Of a DNA stretch of 64,000 nucleotides, positions 34,561 to 43,339 are shown one piece after another; the stretch's first letter is position 1, and each line of letters begins with the position of its first letter. The position numbers were made by a program, and so were the translations under genes. Below the pieces are notes generated by a model. That model was not told the origin of the DNA and did not search any database. It saw only the letters and a program-made list of their open reading frames with translations. This DNA comes from an uncultured Selenomonas sp. (GTDB lineage Bacteria; Bacillota; Negativicutes; Selenomonadales; Selenomonadaceae): the NCBI GenBank assembly GCA_900552565.1, contig USAK01000006.1, forward strand, positions 6,562 through 70,561, given 5' to 3'.

Positions 34561-35958
34561 ATGAACTTATTCCGCACAAAGAGCATTGAGCAGATGCGCG
34601 AGGCGGCCGCCCATTCGGGCATGGCCAAGACCCTCGGCGCTTTTGACCTCATCCTACTCGGCATTGGCTGTGTCATCGGCACAGGTATTTTCGTCCTGAC
34701 GGGCGTTGCTGCTGCAAAATACGCAGGGCCAGCCGTCACAATCTCTTTCATGGTGTCAGGCCTCGCCTGCGCGCTCGCGGGTCTTGCCTACGCCGAGTTC
34801 TCCTCCATCGTGCCGGCGTCAGGCAGTGCCTATACGTACACATACGCTTCACTGGGCGAATTCATTGCCTTCATCGTCGGCTGGAATCTCATCCTTGAGT
34901 ACACGGTTACGGCCAGTGCCGTAGCTTCAGGCTGGTCGGGCTACGTCACGGGCCTGCTGCTCTCAGCGGGCCTTGACCCCGGTCACGCCCTGACGCATGT
35001 GCCGGCCGACGGCGGCATCATCAATCTGCCGGCCATCTTCATCACGCTTTTGCTTTCTGTTCTCCTGATTCGCGGCACACAGGAAAGCACGAAGCTCAAC
35101 CGCATCCTCGTGGGTGTCAAGCTCACGGCCATCGCGATTTTCCTGCTTTTGGCCATTCCGCATGTCGACACGATGAACTGGGAACCGTTCATGCCCTTCG
35201 GCGTCTCGGGCATCTTCGGCGGCGCGGCCATTGTCTTCTTTGCCTACATCGGCTTTGATGCCGTCGCGACGAGTGCCGAGGAATGTAAAAATCCTTCGCA
35301 TGACCTGCCGATTGGCATCATTGGTTCGCTCGTCATCTGCACAGCCCTTTATGTTGTCGTCGCTGGTGTTCTCACTGGCATTGTTCCGTATACGGAACTC
35401 AACAACCCGGAGCCTGTGGCCTTTGCCCTGCGCTACATCGGCTACAATCTCGGCTCGGCCATCGTCGGCGTCGGCGCCATCGCCGGCATCACGACGGTAC
35501 TCCTCGTCCTGCTCTACGGCCAGGCCCGCATTTTCTTCGCCATGAGCCGCGACGGCATGGTACCGGCGCGCGTCTGCAAAATCCATAAACGCTATCATAC
35601 GCCGTACATCGTCACGGTCATGGGCGGCATCTTCGTTTCCATCATCGCCGGCTTTGCCCCGATTGGCGTCATTGCTGAGATGGCCAACATCGGCACCCTC
35701 TCGGCCTTTCTCGTCGCCGCCCTCGGCGTCATGGTCCTGCGCATCACGAAGCCGGATGTACCGCGCACCTTCCACTGTCCGCTCGTCTGGCTCATCGCGC
35801 CGATGGCCGTTCTGACCTGCGGCTATCTCATGTATCATCTGCCCTGGGAAACCTGGGTCCGCTTCATCGTCTGGTGCACCTTCGGCTGTCTCGTCTACTT
35901 CGGCTACAGCTACCAGCACAGCGCTCTTGCCCATCCGCATGATGAGGAGCAGGAATAA
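34561..35958 (+). CDS. APC-family amino-acid permease (cationic amino-acid transporter type)
   Basis: A 465-residue transporter with about 12 helices: LILLGIGCVIGTGIFVLTG, ALAGLAYAEFSSIVPASGSA, VFFAYIGFDAVATSAEECKNP and YGQARIFFAMSRDGMVP, typical of the APC/CAT group (YfnA-like). It imports an amino acid, probably by proton symport. ATG 34561 is used. A strong terminator follows, so the gene is monocistronic. Confidence 0.9.
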   Translation: MNLFRTKSIEQMREAAAHSGMAKTLGAFDLILLGIGCVIGTGIFVLTGVAAAKYAGPAVTISFMVSGLACALAGLAYAEFSSIVPASGSAYTYTYASLGEFIAFIVGWNLILEYTVTASAVASGWSGYVTGLLLSAGLDPGHALTHVPADGGIINLPAIFITLLLSVLLIRGTQESTKLNRILVGVKLTAIAIFLLLAIPHVDTMNWEPFMPFGVSGIFGGAAIVFFAYIGFDAVATSAEECKNPSHDLPIGIIGSLVICTALYVVVAGVLTGIVPYTELNNPEPVAFALRYIGYNLGSAIVGVGAIAGITTVLLVLLYGQARIFFAMSRDGMVPARVCKIHKRYHTPYIVTVMGGIFVSIIAGFAPIGVIAEMANIGTLSAFLVAALGVMVLRITKPDVPRTFHCPLVWLIAPMAVLTCGYLMYHLPWETWVRFIVWCTFGCLVYFGYSYQHSALAHPHDEEQE

Positions 35959-35978
35959 CAGCCCTCATATAACCACAT

Positions 35979-36018
35979 AAAATCAAAGCCCCGTAAAAAA
36001 ACACGGGGCTTTGATTTT
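35979..36018 (+). terminator. Terminator after the amino-acid permease
   Basis: A perfect 16-bp stem (AAAATCAAAGCCCCGT and complement) with an 8-nt A-rich loop. Confidence 0.9.
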
Positions 36019-36120
36019 ATGCTTTGACAAAGTTTATGACCTGGTATAAAATTAGGGCTGTAACAAAGAAGAAATTGTCCTCTGCTATAGGGGCATACTC
36101 GCCCTAAAGGAAGGAAAACA

Positions 36121-37611
36121 ATGTTTGTACATGAACTGATCTACCAGGGGGATCCCGATTCCCTGGCCATCGTCGACCATGAACGCCGCATCACCTACCG
36201 CGACCTGCAGCAGCACGTCGAGGCCTGCCGCAACCGCCTCTATGCCGCAGGCGTCCGCGTCGGCGACCGCGTCAGCATTTTTTCCCGCAACAGTGCGGAC
36301 TATATCTATGCCTACATGGCCATTGCCTCTCTCGGTGCCATTGCTGTGCCTATCAACTTCCAGCTCAGCAGCCGTGAGATTGCTTATATCATCAAGGACT
36401 CCGGCTCACGCCATATCCTGACGTATCAGCCGCTGAACCTCGTCGACGCACTCGCCGCCCTGCGCTGTGATATGCGCGTCATCCAGCACGACATCCGTCA
36501 GGCCGGCAAAATCGATGACTCGATTCCGGCCGCACCGCCGCTGCCGCCGACGTTTGATGAGCAGAATCCCTGTGTCATCATCTATACGTCCGGCACGACG
36601 GGCGCACCAAAGGGCGCGGTGCTCTCCCATCGCAATCTCATCGCCAACGCCGGCCAGATGAGTTTCATGGGTTGCAAGGCAGAACATCACGTCCTCTGCG
36701 TCCTGCCGATGTACCACTGCTTCGGCTGGACCTGCTCCGTGCTCTACCCGCTTTACTGCGGCGCTGAAGTCGTCATTCTCGACTCCTTCACGCCGAAAGA
36801 GACCATCAGCGTCATCCGCAACGAAAAAATCAACGACCTCTACATTGTTCCGTCCATCTGCAGCCTGCTGACAAAGCTCGCCACCAAGGAAGACATGGCA
36901 TCCCTGCGTCTCGTCGTTTCGGGCGGCACGACGCTGCCGCTCAAGATTGAGCAGGATTTCATGAATAAATTCGGCGTTGATATCTGCGAAGGCTACGGCC
37001 TTTCCGAAACTTCGCCAGTCGTCACGATGAATCCGCCGGAAAAGCCGAAAGTCGGTTCATGCGGCCCCATTGTGCCGGGCATTGCCTGGAAGCTCATCGA
37101 TTCTAACGGCAATGAAGTCCCGAAAGGCGAAGCCGGTGAACTCATCGTCAAGGGCGACAACGTCATGCTCGGCTACTGGAATCTGCCGGATGCCACGAAA
37201 AATGCCCTGCGCGGCGGCTGGTTCCATACGGGTGACGTCGCCCGTGCCGACGAAGAGGGCTACATCTATATCGTCGACCGCCTCAAGGACATGATTATCA
37301 GCATGGGCGAAAATATCTACCCGCGTGAAGTCGAAGAACTCATCTATCAGTTCCCCGGCATCAGCGAAGCTGCTGTCGTCGGCATCGACGATAAACTCCG
37401 CGGTCAGGCCGGCGCCTGCTTCTACAGCCTGCACGAGGGTGCGTCCATCAACATCCGCGAGCTCAAGAAATTCCTGCAGGCCAATCTCGCGCTCTACAAG
37501 ATTCCGCGTGAATTCCATGAGCTGCCGTCCCTGCCGCGTACTTCGACCGGCAAGATTGCCAAGCGTCAGATTCTCAAGGATTTCTTAGCGCAGAAAAATG
37601 CCGGCAAATAA
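36121..37611 (+). CDS. Acyl-CoA synthetase (AMP-forming)
   Basis: A 496-residue ANL-superfamily ligase activating a carboxylic acid, probably a fatty acid, through an acyl-AMP. Motifs: IIYTSGTTGAPKGAVLSH (P-loop), GYGLSETSPV, FHTGDVARADEEGY, DRLKDMIISMGENIYPREVE and the C-terminal catalytic Lys in RTSTGKIAK. AAGGAAGG precedes ATG 36121. It stands alone between two terminators, so the physiological substrate is not indicated. Confidence 0.9.
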   Translation: MFVHELIYQGDPDSLAIVDHERRITYRDLQQHVEACRNRLYAAGVRVGDRVSIFSRNSADYIYAYMAIASLGAIAVPINFQLSSREIAYIIKDSGSRHILTYQPLNLVDALAALRCDMRVIQHDIRQAGKIDDSIPAAPPLPPTFDEQNPCVIIYTSGTTGAPKGAVLSHRNLIANAGQMSFMGCKAEHHVLCVLPMYHCFGWTCSVLYPLYCGAEVVILDSFTPKETISVIRNEKINDLYIVPSICSLLTKLATKEDMASLRLVVSGGTTLPLKIEQDFMNKFGVDICEGYGLSETSPVVTMNPPEKPKVGSCGPIVPGIAWKLIDSNGNEVPKGEAGELIVKGDNVMLGYWNLPDATKNALRGGWFHTGDVARADEEGYIYIVDRLKDMIISMGENIYPREVEELIYQFPGISEAAVVGIDDKLRGQAGACFYSLHEGASINIRELKKFLQANLALYKIPREFHELPSLPRTSTGKIAKRQILKDFLAQKNAGK

Positions 37612-37630
37612 AATCTAGAAATGTATAACA

Positions 37631-37664
37631 AAAAGGAAGGTCTCTTCAGGGACCTTCCTTTTTT
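37631..37664 (+). terminator. Terminator after the acyl-CoA synthetase
   Basis: A 12-bp perfect stem AAAAGGAAGGTC and complement with 8-nt loop and T-run. It may also serve the convergent LysR gene. Confidence 0.88.
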
Positions 37665-37691
37665 GGCATATGCAGACTTGTATTTTTATCC

Positions 37692-38576
37692 TTACATCAT
37701 ATCTTTCGTGATTTCCTTCAAATAGTCGATGAGCATCCGTTCGTCCTCATAGAGCTGGCGGCCTTTTTTCGTGACGATACCCGAATTGATATAAAACGGC
37801 TTCTCGAGAGGAATGGCCACGAGGTTTTCTCCGGGCAGCACGGCCTGACGGGCCAAAAACGTCGAGCAGATGCCCTGTTCCACGAGATTCTTGATGGTAT
37901 GGAGATACGGAGACAAGTGGATGAGATTTGGTTTGCATTTATTCGCCATAAATAAGTCATGAACCATACGATAAATGAAATAATGGCTGTCCAGCATAAC
38001 AAGGGGTTCATCGGCAAAATCAACGAACGATACGGATTTCCGTTTGGCCAGCGGATGGTCCGGATAGGTCACAAAACAGCATTCACAGTCGTAGAGTTTC
38101 TGATAAACGAGTTTCTGACTGAAGCCTGTCGTGTAATTCGTCAGGGCAATATCGAGTTTTTCATCTTCGACCATCTGCAGAGCGGAGATCCCGCCGGATT
38201 CGATGACCTCGAGTTTAATCTTAGGATGCGCGATGCGGAACTCTCCTAAGATGCGCGGCAGAAAACGCGTGCCAATCTGCAGGGGCAGAGCCATGCGTAT
38301 GTGGTTGCGGTTGTGGGCCATGTCCTGGATTTCCGTCTCGAGCTGGTCCATTTGGTTCAAAATGTGGTTGACTTTGCTAAGTAATTTACTGCCTTCCGAC
38401 GTCATGACCAGCTTACGGCCTTCACGATGGAAAAGATTCAGTCCAGTCTCTTCTTCCAGCGTCCGCATGGCCACACTGATGGTCGGCTGCGAGACATGGA
38501 GATGTTCTGCTGCCTTCGTGATGTTCTGCCACCGGCACACTTCATAAAAATAACGCATCTGCGTCAACGTTATCAT
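37692..38576 (-). CDS. LysR-family transcription regulator
   Basis: A 294-residue LysR protein: helix-turn-helix TKAAEHLHVSQPTISVAMRTLEEETGLNLF (residues about 15-45) and a substrate-binding C-terminal domain. ATG 38576 follows AAAGG with 8-nt spacing. It lies downstream of the tannase-like gene, separated by a terminator. LysR proteins control tannases in lactobacilli, so a link is possible but the arrangement is not divergent. Confidence 0.9.
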   Translation of the reverse strand: MITLTQMRYFYEVCRWQNITKAAEHLHVSQPTISVAMRTLEEETGLNLFHREGRKLVMTSEGSKLLSKVNHILNQMDQLETEIQDMAHNRNHIRMALPLQIGTRFLPRILGEFRIAHPKIKLEVIESGGISALQMVEDEKLDIALTNYTTGFSQKLVYQKLYDCECCFVTYPDHPLAKRKSVSFVDFADEPLVMLDSHYFIYRMVHDLFMANKCKPNLIHLSPYLHTIKNLVEQGICSTFLARQAVLPGENLVAIPLEKPFYINSGIVTKKGRQLYEDERMLIDYLKEITKDMM

Positions 38577-38681
38577 ATATATCACCTTTCATGCGATTTC
38601 CCAACAAACTATGATTATATTATATTTTAGTATAGCATAAAGCTATGATACATGTATGTAAGAAAAGGCATATCCAGAAAC

Positions 38682-38719
38682 AAAAAACTTCCTGAACCGT
38701 AGGCTCAGGAAGTTTTTTT
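38682..38719. terminator. Terminator after the tannase-like gene
   Basis: ACTTCCTGA and TCAGGAAGT with a short inner CC/GG pairing, flanked by A6 and T7, so active in either direction. Confidence 0.9.
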
Positions 38720-38725
38720 CTTACT

Positions 38726-40495
38726 TTATTTTTTGCTTGTTTTTGGCGCTTTGCAGATGCTGTCCGTCCAGTCAAAGAGCTCCGTGAGGTCGTAATCTCC
38801 GGCATGCCCCTTGCCCCATGGCGAAGCAAAATCAACATCATAGCCGTGATTCTCGAGCGTCAAAGCGAGAATTACCGGAATGGCCAGCGTTGTATCACGG
38901 TCCTTCGCGCCGTGGCGGATGCGCCAGTGCGGAGCCACGGTGACATTCTTGGCACCGATGAAATACAGCGGATTCATGCGGCGAATGTCATCCCAGGTCG
39001 CCATCTTCACTCCCGCCGTCATATCACGCGTCAGGGAGAAGCCCGTAAAATGACGCGGCGTATTGTCTGTCGTGCCAAATTCATCATTTTCTCCGGAGCT
39101 GCGGTCAAATTTATCAAAGGCCGGTGCCGCCTTAAGGCGCGTCGCCCAGGCTGCGTATTTCGCGAGGTCCACATCCTTGACCCGGCCGTCTTCTATGGTC
39201 AGCCAGTCAAGATCCGAAAGGTCCTCGCCGGCATCCAGTGCCGACTGAGCAGAAGCCGCATAGACTGACTTGATGTAATCCGCAAAACTGCCCGTGCCGT
39301 CAGCATTAAGCGTCAGTGCTTTGCCATTTTTATCCTTGAGATTCAGGCTGTTGACATAGTCTGGGAAAAGAGCCTTAAGCTGCTCTGAGGCTGTAATCTC
39401 GGCTGCCGTCATCGACGTGGCCGTGGCATTTTTCGTCGGCGCATTGGCCGGACGTTTGGTCACAGTGCCATCTTCTGACTCACTAGTTGCGGCCGGCTGG
39501 ACCACAGGGCCAGGCCCCATCGGAATCACGGTATCCCCTGCCTTGAGGAAGGCCGGCATCTGGCCCGGCTGCATCTGAATCATCGGGCCAGCGGGGCCGC
39601 CGCTCTGGTACGCCTCATTTACCCCATTGAACATCCACTCATAGGCCATATCCGCATGGTCGAGATTCGTGATGGGGCAGTAATCCATCGAGGCAAAGAT
39701 ATCGTCGCGTTCATGGGCCGCGCCGATGGCCTTGAGCTCAGCATTGTATTCTTTGCTGTTGCCCGTCGCACCGAGCAGGGCCGAAAGAGCGCCGCCTGCA
39801 CTTGTGCCATCGGAGATAATCTTGTCCGTATCCCCTGCAGGCAGGCGATGGCGGTTATAGCGCAGATAACGCACGGCCGCTTTATAGTCGACAATCAGTG
39901 CGGGAGCTTTGCCCACATACGTCGTGCCGTCATCGCCGACCGTCGTGCGGCCGCGGATGGCCGGAGCCGCGACGACGTAGCCCTTGGAAAGTGCGACAAG
40001 AGCGGCATTCGCCCCGCCGGACATGCGGTCGTTGTCACTCGGCTCTGTAATCTGTCCCGGCATATAGCCGCCCACACCGTTCGGCAGGAAAATCGGCGCG
40101 GTCTTGGCTGTATAGCCGTTAACGGTGCCGCCCTTGCTAAAATATTTCTCCGGAATGAAAATGCTCATGGATTCCGAAGCGACAGAAGCAGGCTTCGAAA
40201 CATACGGAATATTGCGGTACGCGCGAAAGACCACAGCCTGTCCATTGAGCTGCAGCGTTTCTTTCGTGTAATTCTTGGCATCGAACTTCAGGCTGTATTT
40301 CTGCTGTTTCACAGCTTTGGCAGCCGTCGTTTTGGCGGCCGTCTGCGCTGCCGGCGCCGCCGTTGCCGCAGTTTTTGCTGCAACCGCTGCCTGCGTCTGC
40401 GTATCAGCGGCAGCGGCCTGTGTTGTGCCCGATGCAAAAGGGACAGTCAGCGCACTGACAGCCAGCATCGTCAAAACAGATTTCTTCAGATTCAT
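38726..40495 (-). CDS. Secreted subtype B tannase-like alpha/beta hydrolase
   Basis: A 589-residue exported esterase: signal peptide MNLKKSVLTMLAVSALTVPF then an Ala/Thr-rich spacer to about residue 65. The catalytic region matches Lactobacillus TanB-type tannases throughout: YVVAAPAIRGRTTVGDDG, nucleophile Ser in SDGTSAGGALS (about residue 232), DHADMAYEWMFNGVN, acid HWRIRHGAKDRDT and His in LENHGYDVDFA. It would hydrolyse gallate or related plant phenolic esters outside the membrane. A proline/glycine-rich insert (PGQMPAFLKAGDTVIPMG) is a departure from the lactobacillus enzyme. ATG 40495 follows GAGAGGATGGG. Confidence 0.85.
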   Translation of the reverse strand: MNLKKSVLTMLAVSALTVPFASGTTQAAAADTQTQAAVAAKTAATAAPAAQTAAKTTAAKAVKQQKYSLKFDAKNYTKETLQLNGQAVVFRAYRNIPYVSKPASVASESMSIFIPEKYFSKGGTVNGYTAKTAPIFLPNGVGGYMPGQITEPSDNDRMSGGANAALVALSKGYVVAAPAIRGRTTVGDDGTTYVGKAPALIVDYKAAVRYLRYNRHRLPAGDTDKIISDGTSAGGALSALLGATGNSKEYNAELKAIGAAHERDDIFASMDYCPITNLDHADMAYEWMFNGVNEAYQSGGPAGPMIQMQPGQMPAFLKAGDTVIPMGPGPVVQPAATSESEDGTVTKRPANAPTKNATATSMTAAEITASEQLKALFPDYVNSLNLKDKNGKALTLNADGTGSFADYIKSVYAASAQSALDAGEDLSDLDWLTIEDGRVKDVDLAKYAAWATRLKAAPAFDKFDRSSGENDEFGTTDNTPRHFTGFSLTRDMTAGVKMATWDDIRRMNPLYFIGAKNVTVAPHWRIRHGAKDRDTTLAIPVILALTLENHGYDVDFASPWGKGHAGDYDLTELFDWTDSICKAPKTSKK

Positions 40496-40588
40496 ATCAT
40501 CCCATCCTCTCAATCACTCGTTGTTTTCATTATATCATGTACATCCTATAGACTCATGCAGAGCAGCCAGTGAAGGAATCATAATAAT

Positions 40589-40616
40589 AAAACCGCCATC
40601 ACGCGGATGGCGGTTT
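40589..40616 (-). terminator. Terminator after the small secreted proteins
   Basis: AAAACCGCCATC and GATGGCGGTTTT with a 5-nt loop. It ends the short gene at 40661, and possibly its upstream paralogue. Confidence 0.85.
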
Positions 40617-40660
40617 TCTGTTCTCAGTCGAGTTTACTCTGCACTTTTATTATACACCAA

Positions 40661-40957
40661 TCAAAGGCCTTTGGCGAGAGCACTGGCGATCGCTGCCGTC
40701 GTGATGGCGTTCGTCACGGGTGAAGACGTACTGGACTTTTTCTTCGGTGTCTTTTTCTCCGGCTGCGGTGCTTTCGTATCCTCTGCCAGAGCTTTCGCTT
40801 CCGGTGCCTTCTTATCCTTGACCTGCTGCTCATTCTGGTAATACGCCGGTGCCGAAGCTGCCTGCACGGACGCTGCCGTCAAAAGGCCTGATGCCCCGAA
40901 GCTCATAAGACCGACCAAAGCAAAGGCCATGCGTTTCTGCCAGATTTTCTTCATCAT
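40661..40957 (-). CDS. Small secreted lysine-rich protein A (unknown function)
   Basis: 98 residues with an N-terminal signal peptide (MMKKIWQKRMAFALVGLMSF, cleavage likely after VQAAS), a charged Lys/Glu/Pro-rich middle and a C-terminal KKKSSTSSP followed by the hydrophobic VTNAITTAAIASALAKGL. The same plan occurs in the next gene upstream, so they are paralogues. The C-terminal helix could insert in a membrane or be amphipathic. No family was recognised. Confidence 0.7.
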   Translation of the reverse strand: MMKKIWQKRMAFALVGLMSFGASGLLTAASVQAASAPAYYQNEQQVKDKKAPEAKALAEDTKAPQPEKKTPKKKSSTSSPVTNAITTAAIASALAKGL

Positions 40958-41023
40958 GATTGATTTCCCTCTTCTTTCATCTCTTCTTATATCTCTTACA
41001 TATCTTCCCCAGCCGCTGCAGCA

Positions 41024-41338
41024 TCAGGTGTTTTTCGCAATAACAGCGCCGACGACGGCACCAAGGATAGCTGCTGTCGTAACTTCACCGGTCGAATGCG
41101 ATTTGCTCGAGCTCTTCTTCGGCGGTCTGCGGTTATGGTCGTAACGGCCGCGGTCATCATCGCAATGCTGGTATTCCCAATTGCGGTCATTCTGCTGTTC
41201 ATAGCGCGGCGGCTCATGGCGCGAAGCGGCTTCTGCCGAAACAGTCAATGTCGTACTTGCAATGCCAAAGCTCATGAGGCCGGCCAGTGCCAGAGCCATG
41301 CTCTTCTTCCACGCTTTCTTGAAGTTCTGGATTTTCAT
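41024..41338 (-). CDS. Small secreted His/Asp/Arg-rich protein B (paralogue of A)
   Basis: 104 residues: signal peptide around MALALAGLMSFGIASTTLTV with probable cleavage after AEAA, then a polar core rich in Arg, Asp, His and Tyr, and a tail KKSSSKSHSTGEVTTAAILG with Gly/Ala residues. It resembles protein A at both ends but not in the middle. AAGGATCG-type ribosome site. A hairpin (ATCAAGGA 41368-41375, TCCTTGAT 41385-41392) lies in the leader. Function unknown; the His/Asp-rich core could bind metal. Confidence 0.7.
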   Translation of the reverse strand: MKIQNFKKAWKKSMALALAGLMSFGIASTTLTVSAEAASRHEPPRYEQQNDRNWEYQHCDDDRGRYDHNRRPPKKSSSKSHSTGEVTTAAILGAVVGAVIAKNT

Positions 41339-41466
41339 AAGGATCGCTCCCTTCTATTCACTATCGAATCAAGGAATCTTGCCGTCCTTGATGATGTGCT
41401 TATTCTAAAGCAGGGAGCTTGCATTCATTTTAATCCGGCGTTGGAGTTTCGTTAAATCTTTTTTTC

Positions 41467-42327
41467 TCAGAAATGCTCGAGGAAATTCTGCGCGATGACC
41501 GATAAATAGCGGTCGCGCGGCCAGATGGCAGCCAGACGCGTATAGAGAGATTTTTCCTGAATCGTCTTGAGACGAAGATTGTCGTGGGCCGCAAGCGTAA
41601 AAGCTGAAAACGGCGCTACGGCAATGCCGAGGCCGGCGTTGGCCCAGAGAATGGTTGTACGGGCGTCGTCATTCAGACAACAAATCTCTGGCGAAAAATC
41701 ATGTGCGGCGAACGTATCGAGCAGGATTTGTTCAAACCTGCGGTAGATAATCAGGGGCTTTGCGGCCAGTTCTGCCACGCCAATCTCTTTTTTCTCCGGT
41801 GCCCAGTCAAATTCCGGCGTCATCGCTGCAATCATCGGCTCCGGCGGACGGTACTTGCAGTTGAAGCGCGAGGCATTGAACGGCGTACGCACAATGCCAA
41901 TCTCAATGAGTCCCTTTTCCAACAGATTGATGAGCTGGTACGTATTGCCATCGTGAATTTCAAAGCGCACATGGGGAAATTTCTCACGGAACGAATGAAT
42001 GCCTTTGGTCTGCAGGATATTGCCTGATGACGAGACCGTGCCGAGCGACAGCGTGCCGCTGAGCCCCTGCCGCAGGTCCTGCAGCTCCCGCTTCGTCTGG
42101 TCGGCCATGGATAGGAGTTCTTCTGCCCGTTCGGCAAGCATATGGCCGGCATCGGTGAGTTCAATATGATGCGGCCCGCGCCGAAACAGCTGCATCCCCA
42201 ATTCGTCTTCGAGCATCTTCATCTGATTGCTCAGCGGCGGCTGGGCCATATGCAGCCGTCTCGCGGCCGCCGTAATCTGACGCTCTTCAACAATCGCCAG
42301 AAAATAACGCAGTTGTTTTAAATCCAT
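41467..42327 (-). CDS. LysR-family transcription regulator
   Basis: A 286-residue LysR protein: MDLKQLRYFLAIVEERQITA, helix-turn-helix AAARRLHMAQPPLSNQMKML and an effector domain. It resembles the CatM/BenM or YtlI-like branch, but the ligand is unknown. Start ATG 42327 with GAAAGGA 11 nt upstream; the alternative ATG four codons earlier lies directly on the ribosome site. It follows the MerR gene by 16 bp, so the two regulators are co-transcribed. Confidence 0.9.
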   Translation of the reverse strand: MDLKQLRYFLAIVEERQITAAARRLHMAQPPLSNQMKMLEDELGMQLFRRGPHHIELTDAGHMLAERAEELLSMADQTKRELQDLRQGLSGTLSLGTVSSSGNILQTKGIHSFREKFPHVRFEIHDGNTYQLINLLEKGLIEIGIVRTPFNASRFNCKYRPPEPMIAAMTPEFDWAPEKKEIGVAELAAKPLIIYRRFEQILLDTFAAHDFSPEICCLNDDARTTILWANAGLGIAVAPFSAFTLAAHDNLRLKTIQEKSLYTRLAAIWPRDRYLSVIAQNFLEHF

Positions 42328-42343
42328 CGTACAATTCATCCTT

Positions 42344-43225
42344 TCAAGATTCCCAAGCGGCAGGATCCGGGCCGGCAGAGATACGCGGCTGCAGCGGGAT
42401 GGCAACGCGCGTGATATACTCCTGCATATCGGCGGCACTGAGTTCTTCAATGATGCTTTCCTCATAGGAGTATTCCCCAGCCTGCCATTCCGGATGTTCC
42501 TGGAGATACGAACACAGCCGCTTGTAAGCGGGGCCCGTCTTCATATAATCCCCGCGAAAATACGTCACGAGGTACTGCCCTGCCGGTCGGACGGCACAAA
42601 GGTCCCGCGGCACGCCGCGCAATGGCTTCGTCGTCACCGTGAAAAAACGCAGCAGCAGGCTTTCCCTGCCTGTCAAAAAGTCTTCGCGGGCCACCATGGC
42701 CCCGAAGGAAGAACCTGTCGTCAGTTCATGTTCCATCGTATAGCGCAGATGCTCCATGATGATGCGTTCCACACGGTCCTGCTCTTCCCGCTTCATGAAT
42801 TCCCTTACCGGACGTGAATAGATGAGGTTGGTCTTGGGCCATGTCTCAACTTCGACCTCATCGCAGCGGACATGCTGGGCCATGTTCAAGGTATGCCGCT
42901 GATTGCGCACGATTTTCTTCATATATTGAAGTTTGCGTATCTCTGCATCAAGCCATTCCTCCTGCCCCGCTAAAAGTTTTTCGAGGCGTGCCGGGCTGCG
43001 ATGGCTCATATAATCCTTGATTTCAGCGAGGTCAAGCCCCATCTGCCGCAGCAGGCGTATCATGATGAACGGATAGAACTGGCGCACCGAATAATAGCGG
43101 TAGCCATTCTTTCCAACATGATCTGGGGAAAAAATTCCCTGCTCATCGTAATAATGCAGTGTGCGCTTGTTGACGCCGCAGAGTCTGGCAAACTCGCCCG
43201 TCGGGAATGTCAGCCGGTATTCCAT
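42344..43225 (-). CDS. MerR-family regulator with effector-binding domain, probable MATE-pump activator
   Basis: A 293-residue protein: MerR DNA-binding domain FPTGEFARLCGVNKRTLHYY and GIFSPDHVGKNGYRYYSV, coiled linker, then a ligand-binding-like C-terminal domain of about 170 residues as in BmrR-type multidrug sensors. GGAGGAG precedes ATG 43225. It is divergent from the MATE transporter, with a MerR-type promoter between them. Confidence 0.88.
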   Translation of the reverse strand: MEYRLTFPTGEFARLCGVNKRTLHYYDEQGIFSPDHVGKNGYRYYSVRQFYPFIMIRLLRQMGLDLAEIKDYMSHRSPARLEKLLAGQEEWLDAEIRKLQYMKKIVRNQRHTLNMAQHVRCDEVEVETWPKTNLIYSRPVREFMKREEQDRVERIIMEHLRYTMEHELTTGSSFGAMVAREDFLTGRESLLLRFFTVTTKPLRGVPRDLCAVRPAGQYLVTYFRGDYMKTGPAYKRLCSYLQEHPEWQAGEYSYEESIIEELSAADMQEYITRVAIPLQPRISAGPDPAAWES

Positions 43226-43272
43226 TGCCTCTCCTCCTAAATAATCCCTTATTTGCTTTCTTTTTTCCTCAC

Positions 43273-43303
43273 TTGACTTTACAGTCACTGTATCCTTTAT
43301 CCT
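43273..43303 (+). promoter_or_regulatory. MerR-type promoter of the MATE gene
   Basis: TTGACT (43273-43278) and TATCCT (43298-43303) are 19 bp apart, the over-long spacer typical of MerR-activated promoters. The spacer holds the perfect palindrome TACAGTcACTGTA (43280-43292). Confidence 0.75.
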
Positions 43304-43339
43304 GATTATAGGACAAATTTCTGAAAGGATTTAGATAAA

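Noticed and set aside
38620..38841. A 73-codon minus-strand open frame overlapping the tannase gene end
   Set aside because: It runs through the terminator hairpin and the tannase C-terminus in another frame, without a ribosome site.
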